DNA of 64,000 nt from Miscanthus floridulus. Lineage: Eukaryota > Streptophyta > Magnoliopsida > Poales > Poaceae. The stretch's first letter is position 1. Each line of letters begins with the position of its first letter. Under the pieces are notes generated by a model. It was not told where the DNA came from. It saw only the letters and a list, made by a program, of their open reading frames with translations, and did not search any database. Location of the stretch: contig NC_089584.1 of NCBI RefSeq assembly GCF_019320115.1, positions 54,619,633 to 54,683,632 on the forward strand, written 5' to 3'. The position numbers were made by a program, and so were the translations under genes. Shown here in pieces: positions 33,918 to 44,190 of this stretch.

Positions 33918-36900
33918 TGAAAGCATCTAGGCCCCTAGTTGGGTTTCGGTGATTAATGACAATACGTAATTACTATGACTAATATGTGTTTTGTAGAGGC
34001 AATTAAGTTAGGTCATGGTAATGGAGATTGATTGGGCAATCATGGTTGTCATGCCCCTACGATGGAAATCGTTTCGGTTTTCAAAGGATGGACGACAAGG
34101 TTAAGGATGGACTAGTTCTAAGTGTCATTTGGAGTTGAAGAGACACTTAGAGTAGTTTAGGAATTAGTTTTTCCTTTGGCCATACTATTAAGGGGGGTAT
34201 GGATGGGAAGCTTGACCTAGGTGAGTCTAGTGGGTTAGGTGTGGTGCACACTTGTCAAATCTAGCACTAGGTAGCTCCTAAATAGCCCTTAGATCAATTG
34301 GAGCAAACTTCATTCACATATGATTGCGAGATAGAAGTGAATGGAGGGTCAAATCATGCTCTTTCATCTCCATTTGAGTAAATCTCTATAATGCTTTCAT
34401 GCTATGTTAGTTTGCTATAGTATGCGTAATGTTTGATGTATGTTCATACATCTTTTAAATTAAGCATGGAGCTTAGTTTAGGGGTGCTAATCATACTTCC
34501 AAAGGCTTTTAAATTAAGCTTGGTGCTTAGGTTAAAATGCCTTCCTAAATCAAAGTAGACATGCTGTCTAGGCTAATTTTTTAGCCGATGGTATACTTTA
34601 GTAGACCCTAGATATTTTGTTGGACTAATCCCTGCATGAAACTCTCAATTCAATTTGGGTAAGTCACAAGATGAAGCAAGGCACATGATGAACTCCAATA
34701 ACTTTGCACAAAGAAGGCAGATGAAAGCACTACATGAACAATGAGTGAAGTGGAAGATCTAACAAAATGTCAAAGATCAAAGAGTAGAAAGATGGCATGA
34801 CAAAAGGATGTGAAAGGAAGGGTGGAATCTAGGCAACAAGAAGCTCATAACTATGAGGCTAGCCAAACAAGGAAAACTTCAAGCAAAAAGGGAAGGACCA
34901 TCACAAATCATCTACCATTCATCATGTGGTGTCATCGTGCTTCAATGACGAAGGTAACATCGTAAGGTGAATGGTTATTATTTAAATAGTTTTCCTTGAT
35001 TCAGGTAGACATATAAATAAGAAACAAACATATTTGAGTTACAACTTGCTTGATCTAATCTGATTAACTCAACATGTTTAGTTCTTTAAGCTTATTACTA
35101 GCACCATTTTCTTGATCTTACAGCCTTAACCAAATAAGCTAGAAAGTTGCATACCTTATCTCTAAAAGATGATAGTCATAATCATAATACCTTATGGACA
35201 ATCCTTCTATAGGTTAAGAAACTCAACCCTTTTGGCCAAATATACTTAAATATTCATACTCAATCTTTTGATCCTATCACCCATGTTATGATTGAACAAA
35301 GCACATGACATCAACTTCATCTTGTTCAATGTGCCTAAGGATAGTGAGGAATAAGTAAAGTTTTGGTTCTATTGGTGTTTTCCCACCAATAGAGCCCATG
35401 CACTTGATCTCTGCCTTGTCTTTATGAGCAGGGCACACTTCAAGCAAAGTGTGGGGGAAGTTAGTCGATCCCCCAATTTCTACAAGTGTTCTGAACCCGT
35501 CAAACCAAAATCCAAACTCAAAACCAAGATATGTTTGGCGGAAGAAGGTGACATCACCATTAGAGGTGTCATCACAAGAATCCTCGTCTTAAAAGTAAAC
35601 CGAGATACTTGATCAATGAACTTCACAAGGAGAAGTCTGGTTCGAAGGACTTACAACACTGAACCCTCACCAACAGAGCTAGCTGGGGGGAGCAGCACTC
35701 CCGTGTATCTAGGTAAGTATTCTTTCCCCTTTGTTTTAGTTTTAGTTTCTTTTAATTATTAAAAAATGATGAATGAAATTTTTTTATCTTTGCATTTATA
35801 GTAATAGTGTGTGATCTAGTAAAATTGAAAACAAATTTTAGGAGGCAGAGATTTATGCACTTTACGTTCAGAAGCAGAGATTACATAGATTTTGCGTCTA
35901 GCACTCCCTGACCCTGAAGCTCATCATCCTGTAATTTTGATTGCTTACCACCGGCTTGAAAGTAGAACAGGTGCTCACATAGAATGGATAGTTAATGAAC
36001 TAATGCCGACTGCTAATAAAAGTGAATATAAGGACGCACACTTAGTAATGCTTCCTGCATATGCAATAAACACACAAGCCCGATAGCCTTGCATATCCTT
36101 AGTCTTTTTTCCTCCTTTCGGGTAAGTCTTACTGAGTACAATTGAGTACTCAGGGTTTTATTTCCCCCTATTGCAGGTGATAGGTGAATGCTAGTGCTGA
36201 CCTTTGTGTGTGGATTCCTCCTGGTGGGCTCAGAGGGGATTTTCTTTATGCTTGAAATACCACCAGAGCCATACATGTTATTTAGACTAGAAAAATTTCC
36301 ACATATATGCTACTTGCTTTTGCATTGAATTTTGTCAAGCTTTGTGACCCTTATGAGAGGGTTGTCATGATATTAAAATCAATATCACATACAAACCATC
36401 CAAATATGCACTACTCCTACACTAAGGGTAGGCGCATAAACATGCCTTCCATCTAGATCCACGCAAAAATATTTTACTCCTACACTAGGAGTGAACACAA
36501 AAATATGCTTGATAGGTTTTCCATCCACCAAATAAATGCTCCAAGTTCTTATTGCTACCTCTCAAAGTTTTGTTGTAGAAAAGAGGCATGGGCTATGCAA
36601 AAGTTATTCATAAAAAATGAGAAGAAAAAATGATGAGAAAAAATGGACACAAAAGTGTCCGAGATATTTAAAACAATCAGTACTTAGATGCCCACTTGAA
36701 AAAAGAGAAAAAAGATGAATAAGATAGCCCATGTTCTCTAGCAAATGTTTCCAAGTTTCAAAAGAGAGATAAGTTTTCAAGGAGCAAAGTAGAATTAGGT
36801 TAGCCACTATATATATCCACCATATATCTACACACATGCACATCTTGATTTGATTGTATGACTCAACTCTTTTTGGATCCGTTGTTTGACTTTACAATAT

Positions 36901-39212
36901 ATGCATTGCAAGTATGCTCTAGCTTTCTTCCTACCTATGAACTCCACATATGCTTTAGTTATAGGAAGAGAAAAAGGCATAACATCAGTATTTCCTTGGT
37001 GAGGATCCATAAATACCACATATATTGAGAGACTTGAGAGTGTCATATAATAGAATCTCTGAGTTTTATTTTGAAAACCCATAAAAATTTGAGAACAATG
37101 GTGGAACAAAGAACTTGAGACATAGCGCTTGACTTGATCATTCTGTCTTTCAATTGCTCAAGACCCAAGTGACGGCTAAGAAGTCCCATAGTTGAAGGTA
37201 ATATGGATGAGTTTGAAAGTCAGATCAGTTTATTCTAATCTAGAGGAGAACTCTTGATTGAACGTGTTTGTACTTTTGAGGTGTGAAAGCATAGTAGCAA
37301 CTTCTGATCCGTTGCTGAGTTTAGCTTTGTTTAGGGAGTAGCAAAGGTTAAGCTTGGGGGAGCTTGTTGACGGTCATTAATGTCAATTATAAACCATCAA
37401 CATAACCTGCATATATACCTAATTCCATCACCAAACTTAGGTCTAGGGGTTTAAACTGACAAATTCTATGAGTTTTAGTGAATCTATGTTTTCAGTAGGG
37501 TTTAATTAGAAAAACCATCAAGGTGGACCTATATGTTAGAATTAATTGCTCTTATCCATGGCGTAAACAACACTAGAAGGATCTAGAAATCACTAGAGGA
37601 CACCACATTGCAACGGAGGGCGAGAGGCCACTAGGTGGGGCCGGCTGGTGCCACCTGTAGGTTGGCTGGCCTATGGGGTCCACAAGTCAGCCCTTCCTCG
37701 CTATGATGGTTCTCCACCGCCTCCTAGATTGCATCTATGCTATCCTTTTGAGTCAGTTTGATCCGAGGGTTCAGAATTGATACTACCCCCTATATATACA
37801 GCCATGTACTCCCTCTAGCGGAGCCATCCCTAAAACCCTAATTCATATCTTTAGGATCGAGCCAGCAATCTAGAGAAGATTAGTCCTCCATAGGATCTAG
37901 TCTTATAAATAATAGTGAGATGGAGTGTGCGGGAAGAGTTTGGAGGAAGTGTTGGCCTATCAGTGCTCTCTCTACGGCTTATACCTTGGTGGATCCAAGT
38001 TCTATTTGAGCTTGCTTCTGAGACTTTTCTGGCAATCAACTTCTGATTCAAGTAAGCATCTTATTTATATTGTTCATTAGGGATCATGACTCTTTTGAGT
38101 GCTTTATTCTCTTCCTAGGGGGAGTAAAGTATTAATCATAAGTGTAAGCATGGTGCTTAGACTTAGGTTAATCATGGTTGCACCCTACATTTTAGATCGG
38201 TGGTAGCTCACGAGGGTGACTCTTATAGCCTCGTTGAATCCTTTGTAGTCCACCTTCCGTTTGTAGGCCAAGTAGGATCCAATTATGAAGGAAAGCATCC
38301 TCTGCTGGTGTCTTTCCTTTAGTAATGTCCCTAGTTGAATAGTAGAAGACATAGCTTACCGAACTCAGAACTAGAGAACCTAAGTTATCGTCTCTACGCT
38401 CCTATTTATCCTAACCTTGTTGCTACCCTTAGTTAAGTTAGACTGTAGTTAGTCTCACACATTTCTCTGTGGATACGATACTTGGAATACTGTTAGGTGA
38501 AACCTACAGTGGTATCCGTGCACTTTTGGATTTATCTGTGTACGTAAATAAATACCAATAGGGGTGATGTCATCATGAAGGAATCATTGCACAATGCAAG
38601 ACAAGTTTAAGCCCTGATGATAAGTGGGAGAGCAATCAGATTTAGAAGGCAAACAATTAACCAATCTAACTAGCGCTGCATGGCATGGAATCGCTGGTGT
38701 CTGCTCCCATCGGCGATCCAGCCTTGGTTTCTCACTAGTGCATGATGTCGGGCAATCTTCTTATCGATGGCGTATGTCCCATGTGGGCGGTGGTTAGCCC
38801 AAGTGAGGACATGCTCCCTAATGATGGACTATGTTCCAATGATGGGGCGCACTCTCTAGGCAAAGGGGGTAGACCAGCAAGCCATAGCAGCTAGCACGTA
38901 TCATTAGCTTCTAGCTCTCGGGGATAGGAGTTGCATACCCATGTCGATGATCATCTTCTGAGTCTATCGTAATGCAGCCTAGAGAGTGCTTAGACATGTC
39001 CTCGGTGGGTGGTGAGCGGGAGCACAAGGATACATGAGACTTGCTTATGACATGGGCTAGCAAGAATAGAGGAGGCCACGTAGCCTGTGATGATCATGAA
39101 GTGGAGCGCATTGGGAGTGGTGGTGGTGGTGAGGGAACTACCGATGCTGTTGGCGCCAGCATCGTCATCGAGGGCGATGGGGAGAGCAATGGCAGTCTAG
39201 GAGAAGGCGGGC
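33918..39212 (+). repeat. 5.3-kb direct repeat, copy 2
   Basis: It begins at the SIRE LTR start (TGAAAGCATC) right after a PPT, so it occupies the 3' LTR position, and it mirrors 26023-31346. It contains UTR block copy 3 (35705-35838), the hairpin motif (36134), a PPT (37351) and an LTR (37365-~38545, TATATATA at 37791). Beyond 39212 it differs from copy 1. Relative to copy 1 it lacks one 14-bp unit of an A-rich tandem repeat (28747-28790 against 36619-36645). Confidence 0.85.
37365..38545 (+). repeat. Athila-like LTR (TGTTGACGG family), copy 2
   Basis: Twin of 29502-~30690, with the same PPT, TATA box (37791-37798) and 3' GTGCACTTTTGGATTTATC segment. The differences by eye are mostly C/T and G/A. 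Confidence 0.75.
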
Positions 39213-39501
39213 AAGAGCATGATGGGAACTCTAGTCTCCCACAACTAGATGTCGACGCCACCTCCACCGACACCGAAGTAGGGTGCACCATCGGCCCCAC
39301 CTCCTCCGAGGTGGTGAGAGCTAGTACACTGGAGGGAGAGGGGACTAGAGCTAGGTGACCATTCCTCGAGTACCTCTTCATGGGCATGGCCTTAGTGGCA
39401 GGCAATGGGTGTCGGTCACTGACATCCGTGCTGTCAGGAACATATGCTGGAGTCGATGGGGGTTGTCGAATTAACATCTTCAAGGCCCCAGGATCGCACA
39501 T
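38911..39501 (-). pseudogene. Ser/Pro-rich ORF of unknown origin, copy 2 (longer)
   Basis: It starts MCDPGALKMLIRQPPSTPAY at 39501 and runs through SSVLALTTSEEVGPMVHPTS and the SPSPSM stretch to a TGA-type stop at 39091. The frame then continues to IPES and the same terminal stop as copy 1. In copy 1 the corresponding codon is Arg (CGA against TGA), so the stop is again one transition. No domain is recognised. It covers the junction where the 5.3-kb repeats diverge, so copy 2 preserves more of the original sequence. Confidence 0.35.
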
Positions 39502-39652
39502 AGCAACTCCTCTTCAGGATCTTTGTGCTAAGTTACACACACATTCCCAGTACAATGTATTCTAGACAACACAATAACATACACACTCTAGTCTCCCATT
39601 CATTTCTAAAACATTGTTGACAACAAAATAGGACTCAGGAACATAAGATTAC
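39213..39652. other. Unassigned flank of the repeat
   Basis: The left half is the N-terminal part of the minus-strand Ser/Pro-rich frame. The right half (about 39500-39650) is A/C-rich with no motif that I can name. Confidence 0.4.
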
Positions 39653-41100
39653 TGTTGGCGATCTTTACCATTCAAATCCGACTGCCAATTAGCACATAAA
39701 AAGGAGAAATAAGCAATCTTAAACACATGCATTTATTATTAACCAAGTTCCACATGTATTTGGAGAACATTATTTTGCAGGTCACAAAACACAAATACAT
39801 GGAATAATTCACCGAAAGCCGCTTTCCAACACTGATTTGCGCAAAGGAACATGGAGACGCCCATCAAATCAATTCAAATGGGGCAAAACCCCATGAGGAA
39901 GCAATCCTGGTCTAGCCCATGGCCTGCTAGGTGAAGGCAGTGGTGAGAGGCCACGGTCAAGGGGTGGCCAACCCCTAGGTGAGCCCAACCCCTTGCCTAC
40001 GCTGCTCAGCCCCTCCGTTGACAAGCGGTGGCATGCTTCCATGCTATGGCAGTGGGAGCCAGTCCTCTCGCCAATTATAGCTCATAGCACTGCCTAGGCT
40101 ACTGTATAAATAGAGGGGTACCCCCCTCTCACACACACTCACCTTGAACATCACCTCACACACCTCACTCTCTAGTAGTACTAGCTTTAATTTTAGTTGT
40201 ATTAGAGCAAGGCAAAGCTACCTTGGAGAGCTTGGCTCCTTAGATGAAGAGACCTTTGGGTATGAATAGAGATATGAGTTCTTCCAAAGTTATGCTCTCA
40301 TATGATATTTATAGTCATACTTATGAACTAGAGTATATTTGTTATGTTTTAATCCTGATATATGAACTAGTGTATAGTTTGTGTGTTATGAGAATAGCAT
40401 ACACAACTTTATGCTTAACAATTCATATAACTTATATAATCGAAATTAGAGCAAAGTTGAGGTGTCGGTTCATCATGCCGTCAGGTGTGCCCAAGTTCTT
40501 TACATATTGATCCATAGGGTCAGGGACCTAGGGGGATTTGGGTAGTTTTTGTATATGCAAGCGTGGTCTTGGGTTTGGAGAGATAGGTGAATGCATTGTC
40601 CCTTTCCACGGTTGAAGGGGTAGGCAGCAGATGGTGATAGCCCTATCCATCCCTTGTAATCCTCCATGTTCGACTAGGGTGTAGGAGTCTAAATTGTCAC
40701 ATGAGGTTGCTGGTAGACCAGTACTCGGTGGCCTCCCAACCTGCTTCACACTTAGCCTTAAAACTAATTATGTAACTTGTATGATTATTAACTAATCTTT
40801 GTATGACTATACTAGACCAATGCTTGCTCAACTTAGATTATTCTTTTATTCTTTCTCTTTATTTTATCCTTAGCAGAATGCCAAGTGTGTGTCCACTATC
40901 CTGAAATTATCGTTCTTACCCCTGTTATAAATAATTGGTGCACTTGCAAGCATTATTATTCAAGTTCATATCCATACTAGACTCTTAATGAATAAATGTC
41001 TTCCTTTGGGAAAAATATAAATAATAATACCCTAAAATTTTTGGGTGAAATACAATAATGATAGCTCCGTATGCTTGCGGATAAATATCTAAAATTGTTA
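39653..41100 (+). repeat. Probable 5' LTR of the Athila-like element
   Basis: A TATA box (ACTGTATAAATAGAGG) with C-rich sequence after it, then a long A/T-rich leader ending near CCGTATGCTTGCGGATAA, fit an LTR preceding a PBS. The start is uncertain. Confidence 0.45.
40105..40112 (+). promoter_or_regulatory. TATA box of the Athila-like LTR
   Basis: TATAAATA followed by GAGGGGTACC and CTCACACACACTCACC, a good core promoter arrangement. An ATG-initiated 88-residue frame at 40244 downstream shows no recognisable domain. Confidence 0.65.
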
Positions 41101-41175
41101 AGGAACTATCAAGGCTATTACTTAGTGGCATTGCTAATTATTAGTGATGACACTAAGAAATACCAAGAAGCACTT

Positions 41176-41244
41176 CCGGGGTCGTTGCTAGGGATGCAAA
41201 CCTAGTAGCTACGCTATGAAGTACCAACAAGCATTTCTGGCGCC
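41176..41244 (+). other. tRNA-Asp primer binding site with a decayed twin
   Basis: TGGCGCCGTTGCTAGAG at about 41228 matches the complement of the plant tRNA-Asp 3' end (TGGCGCCGTTGCCGGGG). A diverged copy, CCGGGGTCGTTGCTAGGGAT, lies about 50 bp before it; both follow a similar TACCAA(C/G)AAGCA context. Confidence 0.7.
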
Positions 41245-41376
41245 GTTGCTAGAGAAGGCATATTGATTAAAAATCTAGTAGGACATGTTCTTGATAATAT
41301 GCATGTAAGGTAGCCATTGTTTATGCAGGCTAACTTGGCTTGTTTTCTCCTATTGTGCATGAAAAGAGGATAGTGT

Positions 41377-42790
41377 ATGACTGGTTACAAACTGCTAAAA
41401 AACTACATCGAAAGTCTAGAGGCACTGCTAAGGAAGAAATGGTCTTGTGCCACCTCTTTTTCTGCTACTCCTCCAACAGTTGAAGTAGTCACCCCTGCAC
41501 CATTTGCTAGTCCAATCATGGCCAAAACCCTCTGCGACTACTCCACCCCGTTGTTCCCAATGTGCCCGTTGGGCCCGCTATCAACATCGGGGATGGGAAC
41601 TTTGAGCTCCACACTGGCCTCATCACGATGGTGCAGGCAAACCAATTCCATGGTTTGCCAAGCGAGGATGCGAACGTGCATCTCTATCACTTCCTTGAGT
41701 TATGCGACATGATCATCATCAAGGACATCTCACTTGAGAGCATCAGGCTCCGCTTGTTTCCCTTCTCCCTCTCAAGGAAGGTGAAGCAGTGGTTTTACAA
41801 GGAAAAGGAATCTATCAAGACGTGAGACAAATGTTCTATGGTGTTCCTCGCCAAGTTCTTCCCCATAGGCAAAACCAATGCCCTAAGGGGATGAATTTCA
41901 AACTTCCAACAAAGCTCCATGGAAACCATTCTCGAGGCATGTGAGAGGCTGTAGGACTACATCCAAGCTTGCCCGCACCATGGGATTGAAAACTGGTTAG
42001 TGCTCCAAATTTTTTATGATGGATTAATACCCATGTCTACGGGCCACATCGACGCTGCTGCAAGAGGCGCTTTCCTTTCCCTCACTATTGATGGAGCCAT
42101 GACTCTCATCAATAAAATGGTGTCAAATCAAAGCTAGGGGGAGGAAAGGAAAACACAAAAAAGGAATGCATACTGTGAAGGAGACAGATATGCTTTCCGC
42201 AAAAATAGATTTATTGATGAAAAGACTAGAGGAATGGGCCCAAGTTAAAGATGCCATGATGGGCACCATCCAAGCCATGGATTCACACATGACATGTGAG
42301 GTCTGTGGCAATGTTGGCCATTCAGGGAATGATTGCCTAGAAACCCACGAAGAAGCTGCCTTCATCAACAACAGGTTTCACCAACCACATAATAACAGGT
42401 GGAACAACCAGCCCTGCCCACATGGTAATTTGAACTACAACTCAAATTACAATTTGAATCAGCCTTCACTAAAAGACTTGGTATTTGGCCAAGCCAAAAT
42501 AATGAAAGTCTAACTAAAAAGCTTACAACCAATGATAAAATTCTCAAAAATATAAATTCTCAAATCGAAGGTTTAACTTCTGCTATTAAAAAACAATTGA
42601 GCTTTAATAAAATGATAGAAAGACAACTAGCTCAAATAGCTGCCGCAATTCCTATTTATAGTAATGGAAAAATTCCTACTCAACCTAAAAATTCTCATGA
42701 AAATGTAAAAGCGGTGACCACGTGGGGTGGTAAGACCACTCGTGATCCACCAAACCCTAACCAGTCTACAGGAAAGGCAAAAAAGCGCTA
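41377..42790 (+). pseudogene. gag: gag of the Athila-like element
   Basis: The core lies in the frame of 41562: FELHTGLITMVQANQFHGLP, then SEDANVHLYHFLELCDMIII and RLRLFPFSLSRKVKQWFYKE. It is broken by a stop near 41823. A CCHC zinc knuckle (CEVCGNVGHSGNDC) occurs at about 42298-42340 in another frame, followed by Asn-rich residues; a third open stretch (42597-42791) contains IERQLAQIAAAIP. The parts need at least two frame changes, so the gene is dead. The order core, knuckle, QLAQ segment is normal for this type of gag. Confidence 0.8.
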
Positions 42791-43070
42791 GGAGGCTAAA
42801 CCTTCGACAAAAGAAAAGAACAAGAAGAGGAGATAGCACCAAAGGACTTTGTTGATAGCAGCTACCTATCATTTCCCACAAGGAACCGCAAGCAGGCCGT
42901 GGATGAGCAATTCGCTCATTTTGTTGAGATGATCGAGAAGATACATGTAAGCATCCCCCTAATGGACGTCTTGCATGTACCTTCCTATGCCAAGTACATC
43001 AAGGACATCATCAACAAGTGATCACTACCATCCATGGAGGTTGTCAAGCTGATAGAATAGTGTAGCGCTA

Positions 43071-43631
43071 TTGTACTTGACTTTCCTGAAAAGAAAAAGG
43101 ATCCTGGGTGCCCCCACAATCTCATGTTCCATCAGGATCCAGTACTTCAACCAAGCCTTATGCAACCTTGGGGCTACCATAACCATTATGCCCAAGGCCA
43201 TCTTCGACAAGCTGAACCTCACACAATTGATGCCAACACCAATGATGCTTCAGCTGGCCGATTCGACGGTCTGCTACCCGGCAGGGATAGCCGAAGATAT
43301 TCCAGTGAAAATCCAAGATTGCTACATCCTTGTTGACTTTGTGGTGCTCGACATGGAGGTCACTAAAGAATCAACCCTCATTCTTTGGCGACCCTTCTTG
43401 AGCACTACAGAAGCTCAAATTGATGTTGGAGCCAGAGAAATCTATTTCAATATCCATGGTAACGAAGAAAAATTTGCATTTAGGCCCAGGAAGGAGCAAT
43501 GCTCCATGATCTGTATCAAATATGGTCCAAACCCACAAGGACTATGGGAGGTCCATATCCAACCTCAAATGGTGGACAGGCCTGTGAAAAATAACAAAGA
43601 AATAAAAAAAGCCAGAGTAGAAAAAAGTTAA
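43071..43631 (+). pseudogene. PR: aspartic protease of the Athila-like element
   Basis: The open frame shows the protease fold segments: CNLGATITIMPKAIFDKLNL, then MMLQLADSTVCYPAGIAEDI, LVDFVVLDM, and RPFLSTTEAQIDVGAREIYF. The catalytic Asp of the D-L-G-A motif reads Asn, and the ILGRPF motif reads ILWRPF, so the enzyme should be inactive although the frame stays open for 186 codons. It ends in a Lys-rich tail. It would have processed gag. Confidence 0.8.
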
Positions 43632-43870
43632 ACAAATAACAACAGAAAAGATCCCAAAAGTCGTTCCCACACCACCAATGAAGAACAAGCCAGTGTGGAA
43701 ACCCAAAGAAGAAGCTCTGAAGGCCACCACCACACCACCAAGAACAAGCAAGATGGTGTGGAGGCCAAAGAAAGAGTAGCCATTCGCATCCACTTCTCTA
43801 GGATCGGGCGCTCCATCAACAAATAAGAAATGAACAGAGCAGGGTCCTACTCATTAGACCTTAAAAGGTG

Positions 43871-44190
43871 AGTCCTTGCCAAAGGTAAAATTGGTAGTTA
43901 TCTTTATAATCATACTAAAATTTTGAATTTCTATATTATACATTAATGAAGGAAAATGATAATAATAAAGTTTACCTCTTTACCTCTATTCCATTAAATT
44001 AATCCCGCTTGTTCTATACAAAGTATACTTTGGTTTGTGGTATGTTAGTATAATATCATGTCTTTATAGGTTTTTTAAAATTAAGCAGGGTGCTTAGGTT
44101 ATCTAGCCTACCTTAATTAGATAATTAATCATTGAACCAAAAATACTCAGTATGAACATTAGTCGTTACACTAAATCAAAATAAAATAAC
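43871..44190 (+). other. A/T-rich non-coding stretch before the palindrome
   Basis: No ORF or motif of note. TTAAGCAGGGTGCTTAGG at about 44081 resembles the AAGCATGGAGCTTAG sequence at 26570 of the 5.3-kb repeats, so it is probably internal 3' UTR of an Athila-like element. Confidence 0.5.

Larger units (their letters stand above)
39653..43870 (+). mobile_element. Athila-like gypsy element with gag and protease only
   Basis: An LTR-like region with a TATA box is followed by a tRNA-Asp PBS, gag with a zinc knuckle, and protease. After the protease come two Lys/Pro-rich repeats (KPVWKPKEE and MVWRPKKE) and non-coding sequence to about 43870; no RT, RNase H or integrase motif appears. This suggests a non-autonomous or internally deleted copy. 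The 5' boundary (TGTTGGCGATCTTTACC at 39653) is a guess from the TG start; no matching 3' LTR was found. Confidence 0.65.
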
